Under the pieces are notes generated by a model that saw nothing but the letters and a program-made list of their open reading frames with translations, made no database searches and had not been told where the DNA came from. This document shows positions 1 to 13,010 of a DNA stretch of 64,000 nucleotides, piece after piece. The translations under genes were made by a program, and so were the position numbers. This DNA comes from Ceratotherium simum simum (lineage: Eukaryota > Chordata > Mammalia > Perissodactyla > Rhinocerotidae): positions 14,390,202-14,454,201 of the forward strand of contig NW_004454166.1 in assembly GCF_000283155.1 (NCBI RefSeq). Direction: 5' to 3'. Position 1 is the stretch's first letter. Each line of letters opens with the position of its first letter.

Positions 1-345
1 AGGTCTGTCATTTTGGAGTCAGAATGAAAACTAAATGCACTCAGAACAACGCATACATTAAGATAGTTTGTTATAATAAGCTCACGTTTAACTTTTTGTT
101 CACTGTGTATTTTCTAATTTTTAATACGTTAAAATCAAATACACGGAAATGCTGAGCTGTCCTAAGCAATATTCCTTAAAAAGGAACAGGGTTCTAATTA
201 CATATTCATCTATTATATTTTCCATGTAATAGATGATATATGTTTGTCTATTATACTATTCATCTATACTCATCTATTATACATAATAGATGAATCAATT
301 CACCTATTATTATTTCCCTTGAAAAATCAATTTTCAAACTTACTT
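1..345. other. AT-rich unique sequence with short inverted repeats
   Basis: No gene or known repeat family is recognised. The stretch from about 200 to 300 repeats the motif TCATCTATTA and its reverse complement TAATAGATGA several times, which gives the hairpins listed separately. Confidence 0.5.
207..293. repeat. Clustered inverted repeats (two hairpins)
   Basis: The first hairpin has 10-bp arms, TCATCTATTA at 207-216 and TAATAGATGA at 227-236. The second has 11-bp arms, 270-280 and 283-293, around a 2-base centre. All arms are the same word or its complement, so the block looks like a local duplication of a short AT-rich unit. No transposon family was recognised. It may be only a decayed simple repeat. 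Confidence 0.6.
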
Positions 346-602
346 TTTTTTTTTTGAGGAAGATTGGCCCTGAGCTAACATCTGTTGCCAATCTTCCTCA
401 TTTTTTCCTTTTTTCTCCCCAAAGCCCTAGTAGATAGTTGCATGTCATAGCTGCACATCCTTCTAGTTGCCCTACGTGGGACGCCGCCTCAGCATGGCTT
501 GATGAGTGGTGCGTAGGTCTATGCCCAGAATCCAAACCAGCGAACCCTGGGCCACCAAAGAGGAGCGTGCGAACTTAACCACTACGCCACCAGGCTGGCC
601 CC
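346..602 (-). mobile_element. ERE-type SINE (tRNA-derived), minus strand
   Basis: On the plus strand it opens with a poly(T) run and ends in GGCTGGCCCC, the complement of the ERE head. The tail-side part has the paired motif of the ERE2/ERE3 type (GAGGAAGATTGGC and AGCTAACATC). The copy is flanked by a perfect 12-bp target-site duplication, TCAAACTTACTT, at 334-345 and 603-614, as expected for L1-driven insertion. A substituted middle segment (about 410-470) distinguishes it from the other copies. Such SINEs are confined to odd-toed ungulates, which is the basis for the host assignment. Confidence 0.93.
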
Positions 603-2430
603 TCAAACTTACTTCTAAGTCACTTCAATCTGCACACTAAACAGTAAATCACCGTGATACATATATTAAGCTACCTTAAGGCAAAATAAATTTAATTTTA
701 CCAAACAATATTCATTATGTGTCAAAGTTAATCACACAAAACCAGAGGCAAGTGGGAAAATACTGCAGAAAAAACTTTTCTTTAAAAATGAGGAAAAGTG
801 TCACATGATGTAAACTAATAATGGGGGACGAGTGAGGATGAATGTAAAGCAATATCCGTCACCTTTTGAGAGCTAGATAAGTGGGCATTCTCTTATGCCT
901 AATCCAAGTGGATAAACCAGAGGATCTAAAGCCATAAATCCAGATAGGCTTTTTCCTGCCAAGGTTAATAGAACAAAGCAATTAAAACTGTCACTAAAAG
1001 AGGAATACAAGAGGAATTCCAGGCTCTAGAAAGATGTATCCACCCAAAGTCTAAAGGACTAGGGTATATGACTTTTCTTTAAAACATGAAAGTGTTGGTT
1101 ACAGGAAGCCTAATTTGCATACCCAGATCAGGAACTCCGGGAATCCAGGCAGGTCATAAGGAGCCCATTTAGAATGAGAATCCCCAAGTCCTGTGGAATC
1201 AATAGGAAAGTATTTAAACCACAGAGATTCATTCTCAAACAGAGAAGGAAGGACTATGGCTGTCCCCATCCCTGGAGTTTAGTACTCAAGCCTGAACACT
1301 CCGAGGTAGGAGAAGGTTCATGGGTGCACCCTCACATCTCAAGTGCCTATTCAGATCAAGGTTGGCAAAGGGAGCCCAGCAGAGTGGCACACAAATCATT
1401 CTAGAGCCCATCCTCTGTGGAAACCTAATGTAATTAGCTTAATGGAAGGTACCAAAGATGAAAGAGAAAGGTTATCTTTGGTGCTAAAAGACTTACAAAC
1501 ATGTAAGTCTCTTGGAGAATGCCTTAAAGAGTTTTCCTACTTGGAAGAAAAACTTCCTTCTGGTTGTGCGGGTGGGAGGAAGGGGTAAAGTGAACTATCA
1601 TTTGGGGTGCAGGGACTAAAAAGTGGCAGCAATCACAGAATGGCCAGTCATCCAGGTGCCCATGCAACATGGCAGTGACGGTCAGGAGCTTCTTCCTTCC
1701 CAAAAGCACCATCCCACAGACCTGGAGCATGAAAATGAAACCAGTCTTTATGAGAGTGAAGGCAAGATGCTGGAACCACACATCTTAGTAATTATCCCCC
1801 AAAACCTTTGATTGTACTTCAGGTTCTTGTGGCTCACAGAAACAAGAATGTAATGGAAACCAGAATTAGGCTAAGCAGTAATAATCCAAAAGCAACTGAA
1901 TATATTTACATATGTCTTTGAACAATCTCCAACTGACATGTAACATTCTTATACTTTCAGTAGAGTCAAAGTCATGTTAATGATTCCAGTAAAGTTTATC
2001 CCAAGAATTCAGACTTAGGGAAAACACCCAACTAATTGTCCCATAATCAAGGCTCTTTCATACACCCAGTTGATAGCTGCCATAGTTCTTTGTGCCCATA
2101 AACATTTCTGAAACACTTGCTTTCAAAACCTGTATCTTCCAATGATAGTAACAGTCACCAACTTCGGCCAACACTGACATTGCAAGACATTTCTCCCACG
2201 CGTCCTAGTCCTCAATTGGCCATGTCTAGTTTTGAACTGAAGTTTACTTCATTCAATTATTCTCTCTTCAGCTTTGTTCTCTCCTCAGTTTCCAGCCGTC
2301 AGAATAAAAAAATGCCATAATTCTTGTTTAAAAAAAGAAAACAGAAAGAAATACTCCCTTGACCCCAATTACTACTTCTTCCTCTTCCCCATCTCCTTGC
2401 CCCCTCCCCTACCCACTCTCTCTTCTCAAG
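603..2430. other. No recognisable feature
   Basis: Unique, AT-rich sequence. Open frames near 1174-1811 are short, overlap on both strands and show no recognisable domain or convincing exon boundary, so I read them as chance. Confidence 0.5.
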
Positions 2431-3655
2431 GCCAAGAATATTGAAGGAACAGTCTGTGCTCATTGCTTTTGCATCCTTATATGATGCACATGGCTTCTGC
2501 CCTCACCACTCAAAATTTTGAGAAAAGATCACTTTCCTCTAGATAAAGACATTTCTCTGTCCTTATCTTACTTGACCCTTTAGTGACATTTATACACTGT
2601 TATTCACAATCTTTTTAAACTCGCCCTACTCATAACACCAGACTTCCTTGATTCTTATCCAACTTGCTGAGAGCTCTTTCTCAGGCATCTTTGCAGGATC
2701 CTCTTCCTCCGATTATCTGGAAATGTTGGTGCAGCCCTAAGTTCTTTGCTTAGCCCTTTTCTATTCTACTTCTGCTCACTCTCCCTAGGTCATCTTATTC
2801 ATACCAATGGATCCCACAGACACTTGCAGGCTGATTATTCTTAAATATGCATCCCCATTCCAAAACATTCTCCCACACTCCAATTGACCTGTATATAATT
2901 ACAGGACCTCAAATTCAAAAATTTCCCAAATCCAACTTACTTTCCTACACTGGGCATGTCACTAAATCCTATTGACCACACTTTCCAATAGATTCAAATC
3001 CATTCTCTCTCCTCCAGCCCCCAGTGTAACTTACTTAGTTCAGGTCATCTCCCTGGGACAATTGCAAGGGTCTCTATCTCTAATCTTATTTCACTTCTCT
3101 GTCCCTCTCCAATTTAACCTCCCATAATGATCTGACTGAAAAAACTGTGGAAAACCTTTCAATTGTTAAGAATTGAGAGGGAGGAGGCAAACTTCGGATT
3201 CCTTTGCACACTCCATAAGGCTTCCCATGATCTATCCGGCCTCTGCATCACGCATAAGCAAGTCTTCCATTATTTACCAACCAAACTCCTTAGAGTTCCT
3301 AGAAAACACCAAGTTATTTCATTCCTTTCATATTCTGTTTTCATTGACTAAAATGCCTTCTTCCACTGCCCATCCACAAGGTGAACTCCCCTTTATCTTC
3401 CAGTCTTTCATTCTCCTTAGTCACCCACACACACATCACCATCAGCATTGAGTTGGTTGTGCCTTCCTATATGCCATCATCTCTGCACCTTGCATGTAAA
3501 AGATAACATTCATCACATGAAACTCCATTTATGAGGCAACTACTGGACTTTGAGCTCCTTGAGGGCAAAATCAGCACCCATAATTTTTTATCCTAATGCT
3601 CAGTGGCCTAGCACATAGACAGTCCTCAATAAAGGCTTGTTGAATAACAAAAGGA
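2430..3655 (+). mobile_element. L2 LINE fragment (ORF2 C-terminal part to 3' end)
   Basis: A long, diverged L2 copy. Segments such as TTTGCAGGATCCTCTTCCTC and AAATGTTGGTGCAGCCCTAAG match the pol coding part of the mammalian L2 consensus as I recall it. The element ends in the characteristic L2 3' end: CTCCTTGAGGGCAAAATCAG, then CCTAGCACATAG, then CAATAAAGGCTTGTTGAAT. The middle is degraded and no frame is open. The left boundary is approximate. L2 activity predates the placental radiation, so this is inert. Confidence 0.72.
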
Positions 3656-3765
3656 GAAATAAATGTAGACATATGGCCACTAGAAAAATGAACTAAAGGA
3701 TTGGTTTACCCAAAAGTACAAAGTATTTAAACACAACTTAACTCTATTCCCTATCCAGTGAATCT

Positions 3766-3870
3766 CGTTTATTCATTCATTCATGCAACAAATATTTATT
3801 GCGCATCCACTGCATACAAAAAGCTGTACCACACAACAAAGTGCTGATAATATCAAGTCTTCCCAGCTTT
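3766..3870 (-). mobile_element. L2 LINE 3'-end fragment
   Basis: ATTCATTCATTCATGCAACA followed by AATATTTATTGCGCATCCAC is the complement of the L2 terminal sequence. It is a short, diverged fragment about 110 bases after the plus-strand L2 copy, so the two lie in opposite orientations. Confidence 0.65.
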
Positions 3871-4850
3871 CTCAAATCACTGCAAACCTTGACAATGCAA
3901 GAGCCTTCCTCGTCAATCCCACATATTTTATTCCTAATGGCCATTAGGAAGGCAAAGAAAAAACACATGCAAATTGGTGGGAAGATGACCCTATGACGGT
4001 TAAGTATTATAGTTAACCTTCTTCTTTAACACACTCCTTAACGCGTTCCTTCTTCATTAACACACTCACCTGCTTTTTTCATCACGAATGTGGAGCTCAC
4101 GATTGCCTGTATAAACATCTACATTACCAATTCCATATCATGCCAATTCCCTTTTCAAAAGTTATAGCCTACACCTGGAAAAAATCCCAAATGATTTGGC
4201 TTTATGTAAATCATATCTTCAAACAGTTACACAGGCAAACCACCTTGAAAAAGAAATTCACTGTGGTATAAAGTGAGAGACGAATCTTTACATCTCATAA
4301 ACAAATACATTTTCTATGAAAAATAAAGCCTTAATAGACCTAAAAGAAAACATAATAGAACATTTATATAATCCTACAGTAAGAGGAGTCTATTTTAGCA
4401 TAATGCCAAAGCAAAAACCATAAAAGACTGATAAAGGTGACATTGATAAAGGTGACTATCTAAACATTTAAAGCTTTTTTAAAAAAAGGAAAATGCACAC
4501 TGGAAAAATGTTTTACATCATATGAAAAGCTGTTACTATCTTTAAAAAGAATTATATATATTAATTATATAGCTTAAACAAATAAAAATAAGCCTACAAG
4601 TGAGCATCCTATTAGAAAAATGATTGATAAACATGAATGGGAAATTTATGAGCAATACAAATGTTCAATGAGCATATGAAAAAGTTATGCTTAAGCTCTT
4701 GAATGATCAAACAAGTGTGAATGTTAAAAATAAATGCCATTTCCCCCAATACACTGATGATTTGTTTAAATTTATAACACTCAGTGTTAATGGAGTGCGG
4801 CACTTTCAAGTACTCTGATTGGGAGTTTCAATATGGAACAATCATCCTGA
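3871..4850. other. No recognisable feature
   Basis: AT-rich sequence with several short A-runs. Possible decayed LINE sequence, but I cannot place it in a family. Confidence 0.4.
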
Positions 4851-5290
4851 TCCTTCAGAATGACTCTGACAACATCTATTAAAAACCAAACATATCCTTT
4901 GACCTAGCCATCTTGCTTCAAGATATTTACCCTGAGGAAATAATCAGCGATCTATGTTAAGATAGCTATATGAGGACATCCTGTGCAATGGAGAAATTGA
5001 AAGCAACCTTCGAGTTCCAAGGAAAGGGAATAAATATCCTCTAAGGATGAACTATGTTCTACTATTAAGAAGTCATACTGTAGATTTCCTTTCCAGGAAT
5101 ACTGAGGGCAAAATATCCTGAAAACCCACCCAGGACAAAAACATGTAAAATTGCTGGGCGTGTGTACACATAAGCATACACAAACACACACACAGAGCCC
5201 TACATTTGTAAACACTTAGCCAAGTTGGCCAACAAGAAATCTCCTGAGAAGCCAAAATACGTCAAGAATCAATCAAGGTAAAAGAACACT
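4850..5290 (+). mobile_element. Ancient L1M-type fragment, probable
   Basis: Phrases such as CTTTGACCTAGCCATCTTGC and ACCCTGAGGAAATAATCAG resemble the end of L1M ORF2 around the conserved Pro-Leu-Leu region. The copy is strongly diverged and has no open frame. Boundaries are approximate. Confidence 0.5.
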
Positions 5291-5559
5291 GATCCTAGCA
5301 ACCGGTTACATCCCAATCCCAGGTGACTTCTAGTTCTGACTTTTCCCGACAGAAATCAAGAGGAAGGTGGAAGTCAGATCAAAGACCTCTGCAAAAAGCT
5401 GGGACATTCCATCCTCAACAGGTGAGCTAGGGGGAAAAAAACCAACCCATGTCACATAGGGAAAGGGTAAGGAAACTGACTGTCTCAGACTTGGATCCAG
5501 GTAGGAAGGAGTCTCCCCTGACAATTTATATCCAGACACTTGCCCTTAATAGATTGGGG

Positions 5560-6420
5560 GACTGAATTCACACAATTTGTGTGGCCACCAATAAAACTCA
5601 AGCTAAATATTCAAACTGATGAGGATATGAGTTGATGGTGCCTTTAAGGCATCAGAAGAAGCCAATACAAGTTCTTTTTGAACTGATTCAACTTAAGTTC
5701 TCAAAGAATTCCTAGAGAAAAAGTTCCTAAGAAACATGAACTCAAAAAAAAAAATCACAAAACACATGAGGAAGCAAGCTAACACATACAAGTATAACAA
5801 ATAGCAGAATTAGATCTACAAAGTCTACAGATAATGGAATTATCAGACACAGATTGTAAAATAAAAATGTTTAATATGTTTAACAATAAGAGGCTATACT
5901 AAAAGAATGATATATTTTCAAAAAACACACACACACAAACTTGGAAAAGATCCAGAGTTTGTAGAAATCTAAAGCATAGTATTTCTAATTAGAAACTCAA
6001 CGTGTAAGATAAATACCTGATTAAGTGCAGCTGATGAGAAAATTAGTAAACAAGACCGTTGTTACAAAAAATTACACAGAACATAGGACAGAAGCACAGA
6101 GACGAAAATTTGGAAGTGAGGTTCAGAGGCAGGAATGATAGTAAAAAAAAAAAAAAAAAAAGTCTCATAATCATCTAAATGGAAACCCAGTACCAGAGAA
6201 CTGATAGAAGTAAACTGTTATTCAAAGAAATAATGGACAAAAATCCCCCAGAATTGGTGGTCAACATGAATCCTCAGATTCAGGAACCAGCAAGATCAGT
6301 AAAAAGAAATCCATACCCAAACAAGTTTAATAGAGCATTTATTGATGCAAAAAAAATGCTTGATACATTCCTAAGTTAAAAACACCAAACCACACACACA
6401 CAAAAAACAAACCACAAAGC
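5560..6420 (+). pseudogene. L1M ORF1 remnant
   Basis: GAATTATCAGACACAGATTG with TAAAATAAAAATGTTTAATA, and later GAAATAATGGACAAAAATCC with CCTCAGATTCAGGAACCAGC, correspond in order to two parts of the ORF1 consensus of old mammalian L1M elements. Stops and indels break all frames, leaving a 66-codon piece (6179-6379). A 19-base A-run interrupts it at 6143-6161. This is a dead element, not a host gene. Confidence 0.55.
6143..6161. repeat. Poly(A) run of 19
   Basis: An uninterrupted run of 19 A inside the L1M ORF1 remnant. No SINE body precedes it, so it is probably an internal expansion and not an insertion tail. Confidence 0.8.
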
Positions 6421-8164
6421 AATACATACTCTAGTATTCTTATTTTTCAAAATGTGTGAGTTTATAGACATGTGTACATACTTGAAAGAATTGGTAAAAA
6501 ATGGTTAGTTTATTTATTTTTAAGTGGAAAGGTTTCTGTCAATTTTTGATTTATGCTTTTTATCTTTTCCAGGGGTTGAATTATATAAATATCACTTTTA
6601 TGATAAGAAAAGTTACTAAAAATTATAAGAAAATAATATTGAGCATATCAATGTATTTGAGTATATGAAGAGATATATACCAAAAATGTTAAGAGCTAAT
6701 ATTTTTAGTTTGTAACAACTTGGATAATTTTTACCTACATTTTCTAATCAATGACCAAACAAATTATATGTATAAATACAGGGAGAAAAAGAGTTGGTAT
6801 TTTAAAACATTAATACATAGTGGTTTTATTGTGGATGCTAAGTTACATGATTTATAATTTTTATATTTTACAAATTTTCATTTGTTATTTTGCTTATATT
6901 GTTTACATTTTACACATTTTTATTTGTTGTTTCACAATTGAGAAAAAATTTTTAACATATGCATGTGGTTACACAGGTAGGTCACTCAGTCTTAGAATTC
7001 TGGGTAAACCTTTGTGCAAGAAAACCCCATTTTAAAATAATCAAAACTGAAAACAAATATGCAGCATATCCATATGTTTATATGTGATGTTTGCAGAGAC
7101 TTATAACGTTACGGGAAACTGTTGCCTTTAAATATTAAAATTTTAAAGCACAGAACAAAAATATGTGCATATCTCATACAGAACCTGCAGGGTCATACTA
7201 GGCAGAGATAATAGAAGAATGCAAACAGTGGCTGTCCCTGGTGCCACAGTTTCCTTCTCGCATTAACATCTGGGGATGGAGAGAACAAGAGGGCCAGTCA
7301 GAGTTTCCAATGTTGACACACATCTGGCCTCAATTTTAGTCTTGGGAATCAGAGCAGTGGAAGCAAGAGAACCAGGAAAATAAGATAGGGGCTAAAACCA
7401 TCCATCTCAAAACACGCTAAAATTTACATTTATTGGCAGTTAGAGGGGGAAAGTCAACAGTTACTATGGCCTTTCAACATTAGAGGAAAAGACCAATGCA
7501 ACCAAGAAAAGGGGTCAAAGCTAATAATGCTTGGCTGCTACCACTTCTCTTCTTAATGACATCAAAATCCACATCAGATATATGATTTGTGTGTTTGTGT
7601 ACAATATCCTTGAACTAGAAACCACAGATTTTAATCTCCAATTTATTCAGGATTAAAAATTCAGACCATAGGCAACATACTTTCATGTGACTTTAAATAT
7701 ATATTATTAGCTAATGATAGGAAAACCTCATATTGCCTAGTTGAGTTCACACGAAATGTCATGGCTTTCCCTCTCTTTCCATAAGCAGATCTCTGAAGGC
7801 AGCTCGCTAGCCAAAGAAAAAGAATACAAAATATCAGGAGAAAACTTCTCATTCATTCTATCCAGCCTTCCTCTTGAACTTTAAAGGAGTGATTTTGCAG
7901 TGCTTTCCAAATTCACAGCAGACCTGATGTATAAACATCAAATCAAAGACGGTTCAAGTGAGCACTTCACTTCTAGAAACATTACAAGCTAAAACTAAGA
8001 GCTTCTACACCTGCAGATAATAACCTTCAAAGGCAACCCCAAACTAGCCTGGCATTTATCATTCGTGTGCATGCGTGTTTCCCTAGTCTTATTTTAGTTT
8101 ACCAACTATAGTTTACCTAGTCTTATTTTAACCTTGGATTCTTGTATAGTGTCCTAAAACTTTT
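6421..8164. other. No recognisable feature
   Basis: Very AT-rich. Open frames near 6820-7035 and 7661-7852 are low-complexity hydrophobic reads of AT-rich DNA with no family resemblance. Confidence 0.45.
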
Positions 8165-8430
8165 AAGTGTGCTGTTCATAAAATTCATAGCATCTCACAA
8201 TTGGAAGGAAATTTCTGAGGTCATCTAGTTCTACCTCTTATCCAGTGCTTTAATCTCATCTACATTCCCCAGATCTGCTGGAACACTTCCAGTGACAGGA
8301 AGCTCACTACCTTCCAAGGCCATGAAGTCCTTGGGCAGGCTGCTCACTAGAAATTCTCTCACATGTAGTTCAAATCAACTGGACTAAAAAAAGCCCATCC
8401 ATGGGACCCGGCTGCTCTTCTGTAATCAAA
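8165..8430. repeat. Ancient mammal-wide repeat, family uncertain
   Basis: GGAAGGAAATTTCTGAGGTC and ATCTAGTTCTACCTC match the widespread theme 'GGAAGGGACCTTAGAGATCATCTAGTCC' known from many mammalian genomes. Related copies appear near 10280-10370 and 28975-29100. I do not assign a name. Confidence 0.4.
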
Positions 8431-8822
8431 CTGAATCTCATCCTTCAAACACTTGAAGGTGTATCAGGCAGATGAAGATAGAAATCAGGTCACCTGTTTC
8501 TTTCTTTCCTCTCTCATAATTCCTATTTCACAGATCCTTTACAGCTCCTTTTCACTTTCCACTGAGAACACTACCATTCTTAAAGAACAGCACCTAAAAC
8601 ACAATACAGTACCCTTGCTGGGTGGTTCTGACCAACCTAGAATACGAGGAAACCAACATCTCATTTGCTCTCACCTAAATTTTCAGATACGAGGTGTTTA
8701 GAGAACAGACTATAATGAAATAAAGTGTATAGTTTGTTACAACAGCCATTCCAAATGGGTCTAGCTTTGAAAAGATGCTGTTACTATGAACTGAAAATTA
8801 TAAAAATTCAAGTCCCCAAATC

Positions 8823-8978
8823 CAGTGTTTGTCAAAGAAAATGTGGTCCACCGGTAGAGCTGGTTAGAAATGCAGAGTCCTGGATCCTTCCCAGATTGCC
8901 TGAATCAATGTGTGAGAGGGTCCAGGACTTTGCATTTTAAAAATACTCTCTGGTGATTCTGATGCAAAGTAAAAGATG
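8823..8978 (-). mobile_element. MER5A-like hAT-Charlie DNA transposon remnant
   Basis: It starts CAGTGTTTGTCAAAG, close to the complement of the MER5A end. It continues with ATGTGGTCC, GGTTAGAAATGCAGAGTCC and GTGATTCTGATGCAAAGTAA, all landmarks of that non-autonomous hAT family. The distal inverted repeat is eroded. No transposase is encoded. Confidence 0.7.
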
Positions 8979-11879
8979 AGACCCAATGACCTACCCCATG
9001 ATTGCCAAATTGTTATTGCTTTACCACACACAAATTCCCTCTCTCTCTCCCAGCAGTCCACAAAGGCAGAAACAAAATAATAGTACAATCTCTGTTGGTT
9101 TCAATTCATGGTTAAACTGGGATTAGAACCAAGTTCTAGTAATCCCTTCTTTTATTTCCAGTCCAAACTTGTCCCTACAGAGGAGAATGGTATCTGGGAT
9201 GTAGTAGGAGGAGGAGAGGAGCAGAGTATTAGATGGTGCTGAATTGGGGAAAATAAATAGCCTAGAGCAATTATTCACTCAGACCTCATCCCTGGAGGTA
9301 AGTGGTAAAAAGCTGAGAAACTGTCCAATTTGGAGGAAGCTGCCAAAAGAGAGGAGAGGAAAAGGAAGGCAAAGAATGAGAGAAAGAAGGAAGGAAAACC
9401 CCAAGCAACAAAGAAGGGGAATTCCTGTGACTGTACAGGACACACCAGTCTGATTCAGCCTGTACCTTTGTGAAAGTTCTGGAGTTTCACTCTTACAATT
9501 TTATTTTTCAAGTTTTCTTGTATTACTACTAGGCTTTATGCAATTCAGAAAACGTTCTTCCCCAAATAATTAAACTCACAATCAAAGTAGTTGATATCTG
9601 CATTTGCTGCAACAAGACAACAACAAAAATTCAAGTCATTTTTCTATTTCGGGATGGGGATCAAATTTATTTCCTCAAACATCAAGAAGCAATCCTAATA
9701 CTGAACACATAATGTGTTCTTACAATTCTTTCCATTGTTTTGGGTCCTTGCTTTAAAAAACTACACTTCATTCTAGTTCCAAATACAGATGTAAGCTGCA
9801 GACAAAACATCCTACCGCAATACTAAATTTAAAAATGCCCAGGACCAACAAATCCACAATAAAGAGGCAAAACTCCAAACCCAAAATGGTAAATGTAATA
9901 AGGATGACCCTTACCATGCGGCAAAAGATGAATCCAATTAATGTTACCTTAAAAACAACTTCAGTAATGCCTCTCCTTCCTGTCATAATTGCCCATTATA
10001 GGCCTCAGAAGCCTGTTTGGGGGAGACAGACCAGTGACAAATAGGGAAGAATTTTCTGACCAGTGTACCACTTCACCCTGTGTGAACTCTGTGAAACATG
10101 CATTAATGGACTCCAAAGGCATTTAAAGAGGCCATAATCTGTCAAACATTTACAATTACAATGGGATCAATAAAAATGGAATTGTTAAATGGTTACTTTC
10201 CAGATTGCTCTACTACGCTGGTTCCAAAACAACAAAAGAAAGAAAAAAAAAAAAAAGAAAGCAGTGACTCAAAAAATGCCATTCTGTTAAATCATGAGGC
10301 TGGAAGGGACCTTAAAGGTTACCTCGTAAATCCCCCCTACTCTCCATTCCCTCCTCCAAACAACTCAGTCATCAAGCAAGTCATTATCAAGGGCAATTTC
10401 AACATATCCGAAAGTCTGACCTCTCTGTTTAGCCCCTCATTACCCAGAGCTGCTCTGTGACCTTCAAAATTCCCCTTTCCAACTGGAACTTTACATCCAC
10501 ACAGCTGTTTGCACTCATATAACACTATATCTGCCCTTGGATGTCCAATCATCCAGCTTCCTGCCTCCTCTGTGCATCAGCCCTGTCCAGCCTCAGTTCT
10601 CACAATGTCCAGCCTAAATGCCACAGTCCACCCTGGGAGCTCCCCTCACACCAGCCCGCCACCTACCACACTCCTTTCTGCTCTTTGACACCCCAATTCT
10701 GATTAAACTCCAAACTGCCCGTTCTGCTCCCTTTCACAGCTTCCAGAGGCCCCATGGAGAAAACTTGAGGACAAGATGAAGATGTCACCACTAATCGACG
10801 TATTCTAATCTCAGCAGAGCCCACAACAGCAGTCATTAATGCTGTCATTTCTCTCTATTCTCTTCCATTTCTCACGGTATCTCTTCTAAGCCTTTAATCC
10901 TCTCAAATCAACTCCATAACTTTCACATCCATCATGGAGAAATCAGTGCACATCAGGCAAGAAGACTCTTTAAGTTCTGCCCTTCCCTACCAATTCATTT
11001 AGCACACAGACTGCCAGTTTTGCAAACTCTGGCCAAAGACATAAAATGTCAGAGCCTTCATTTCTCTTCCTTCTACTCCTTGAAGTGAAAAGACTACAGA
11101 ACAAATACCTGTGGTTATTGGCTGATCCCTGTTCATGCCACCCTCAGTGGGGCTGACACTTGAAGCACAGAGATCCACACTTAAGTACAGGGAAAGGACC
11201 GAGTGTTGCGTTGTATAACCTTGAACTTACTCCTACTCAGTCCTCACCAAAAATATTCTTTTTTGAGAAATAACATTCATAGGCAACACCCTGAAATTGT
11301 ATCTAGCCTATCATTCCACAAGGAAAGTGGAACGTCTATCCTTGGACAGAGCTGTACCAGCAAAGAGCTACTTGTCTGAATGCTCTTGCTTTGGCTCTCA
11401 CAGAACTGCTTTTCTGAGATAAGCTCCGGCATCCTGCCATTGACCTATATTGAGCAACATTATGTTTTTAAACCTCACTGTTATATTCGCTGTAAAGATT
11501 GTATTTGGAGACGTTGCTCATTACATTAACACATCTAATGTCTAAAGAACCATAGATAAAATCCTCTCTCCTCCCAGCACCATGGAGAGTTGTGCCCCTT
11601 GTTCAGTCCTTATCCTCATAGGCTCTCTGGATCATACAGCTGATTGTGGCCCCTCTTCGTGTCAACTACTAGGAAGGACAGTGAAATATGTGGCCCTTTT
11701 CTACTCCACAGCTAGGACCCTGAGGTGGACCCTCAGTCTTGGTCTCTGCTTAAACTCACACTCTCACGTTCTCCTGCATTTCCTTCCTGTGCTTCTTAAA
11801 ATTCTTTATCTTCAGTAGGGAAATACACAAGTAACTAACTTCTAACACTGCGCTTATCACACAGTATTTTCATTTAGTT
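8979..11879. other. Mostly unique sequence
   Basis: No coding exon recognised. A good splice-donor match (GGAG|GTAAGT) occurs at about 9297-9300 but without a convincing exon. Around 10280-10370 there is a diverged copy of the repeat also seen at 8165. The rest is unassigned. Confidence 0.4.
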
Positions 11880-11995
11880 CCCTCTTCTACTGTTTGTGAG
11901 TTTTTTTAAGACAAGGCCTCCATCTTACTTATCTTTGTATCTCCAGAGTCTAATAAGTGACCATTAATTGAATATCAAATTGAATTATATTACAT
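11880..11995 (+). mobile_element. L2 3'-end fragment
   Basis: AAGACAAGGCCTCCATCTTA and CTCCAGAGTCTAATAAGTGA follow the order of the L2 3' terminal consensus. Diverged and short. Confidence 0.45.
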
Positions 11996-12559
11996 GAGAT
12001 TACTTCCAGTTATGGATGAAATGGTAAATTACCTCTTTAGGAAGCTAACTTAATTTCCCCGTAAGAGCAAAAGTAGTCCCTGGTCTCAATACCAACGGCA
12101 TCTGGAAGAAAATAAAGCTTATGGGGACTAATATGAGGAACACACACTAAACAAGTACAAGTATAAATACTATTAAGTTTTTAACTCTTTGCTATCCATT
12201 TTTAGAGTACTTGTTCCATTTTCTATTAACCAGTTCTTTCACAGAAGCATATTAACTAGGAATATTCCATAATCAGCTGATGCAGTGAATGCAGTTAAAA
12301 CCAAAATATTTTATGGCATAATAAAATCTGCACACTCAAAGGGTACAGACTTTGAGAAGCCTCAAAGAAGATGCTCTCTTGTTAGAATACGAAACTGTGG
12401 AGGAGTGAAGGATCTCACCACAGTGGAGAGAAGCACATCCTCTAGTGAGGGGAGTCAGTCCCACTCAGTGTCATCCAGGTCTATTATTAAAGCTTCCCAC
12501 TGCTCTGATCATTTCCCAGGTTCTACAAATCCATATTTCTTTCATACAAATTTCCATCT

Positions 12560-13010
12560 TTAAAGTTTTCTCAAACTGCTGGTAGGAATATGAAGTGTTT
12601 TCATTGTTTGGGGAATTTATTTAATAATTCCTCATCACTAATCATAAAAATCCTCCCTACCTTTTGAGGCGGTAAATTCTGTAACTGGGAATCCACCCTA
12701 AAAAAATCATCTGAAATGCAGAAAAAGCCTCGCACACAAAGATGTTCAGGCAGGTAGAGCTACTGACTGGAATTCAGGTCACCTCTAGTTATGATATACC
12801 ACTTAGACAAAAGACAGGATACTCATTGTGCCCAGTAGGATTTCAATCATATAAAATGTACAGAAAAAATATTAGAAGGAAATAGCCCATAAAGTTGACA
12901 ACAGCAATATCTCCAGGAGGGGATTATAGCTACTTTTTTTCTTCTTTATATTTTTCTTTGTTTTCTACAATGAACACATATTACTTTAGTGATTTAAAAA
13001 GGTTTTCTTA
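12560..13010 (+). mobile_element. L1M-type 3'-end fragment
   Basis: ACTGGGAATCCACCC, then AATATCTCCAGGAGGGGAT, then TTTTCTACAATGAACACATA with TTACTTTAGTGATTTAAAAA follow the order of the 3' part of old L1M elements (end of ORF2 into 3' UTR). No frame is open. Confidence 0.55.

Noticed and set aside
6143..6161. Poly(A) run as tail of a processed pseudogene
   Set aside because: L1M ORF1 similarity continues on both sides and no coding similarity or target duplication is visible.
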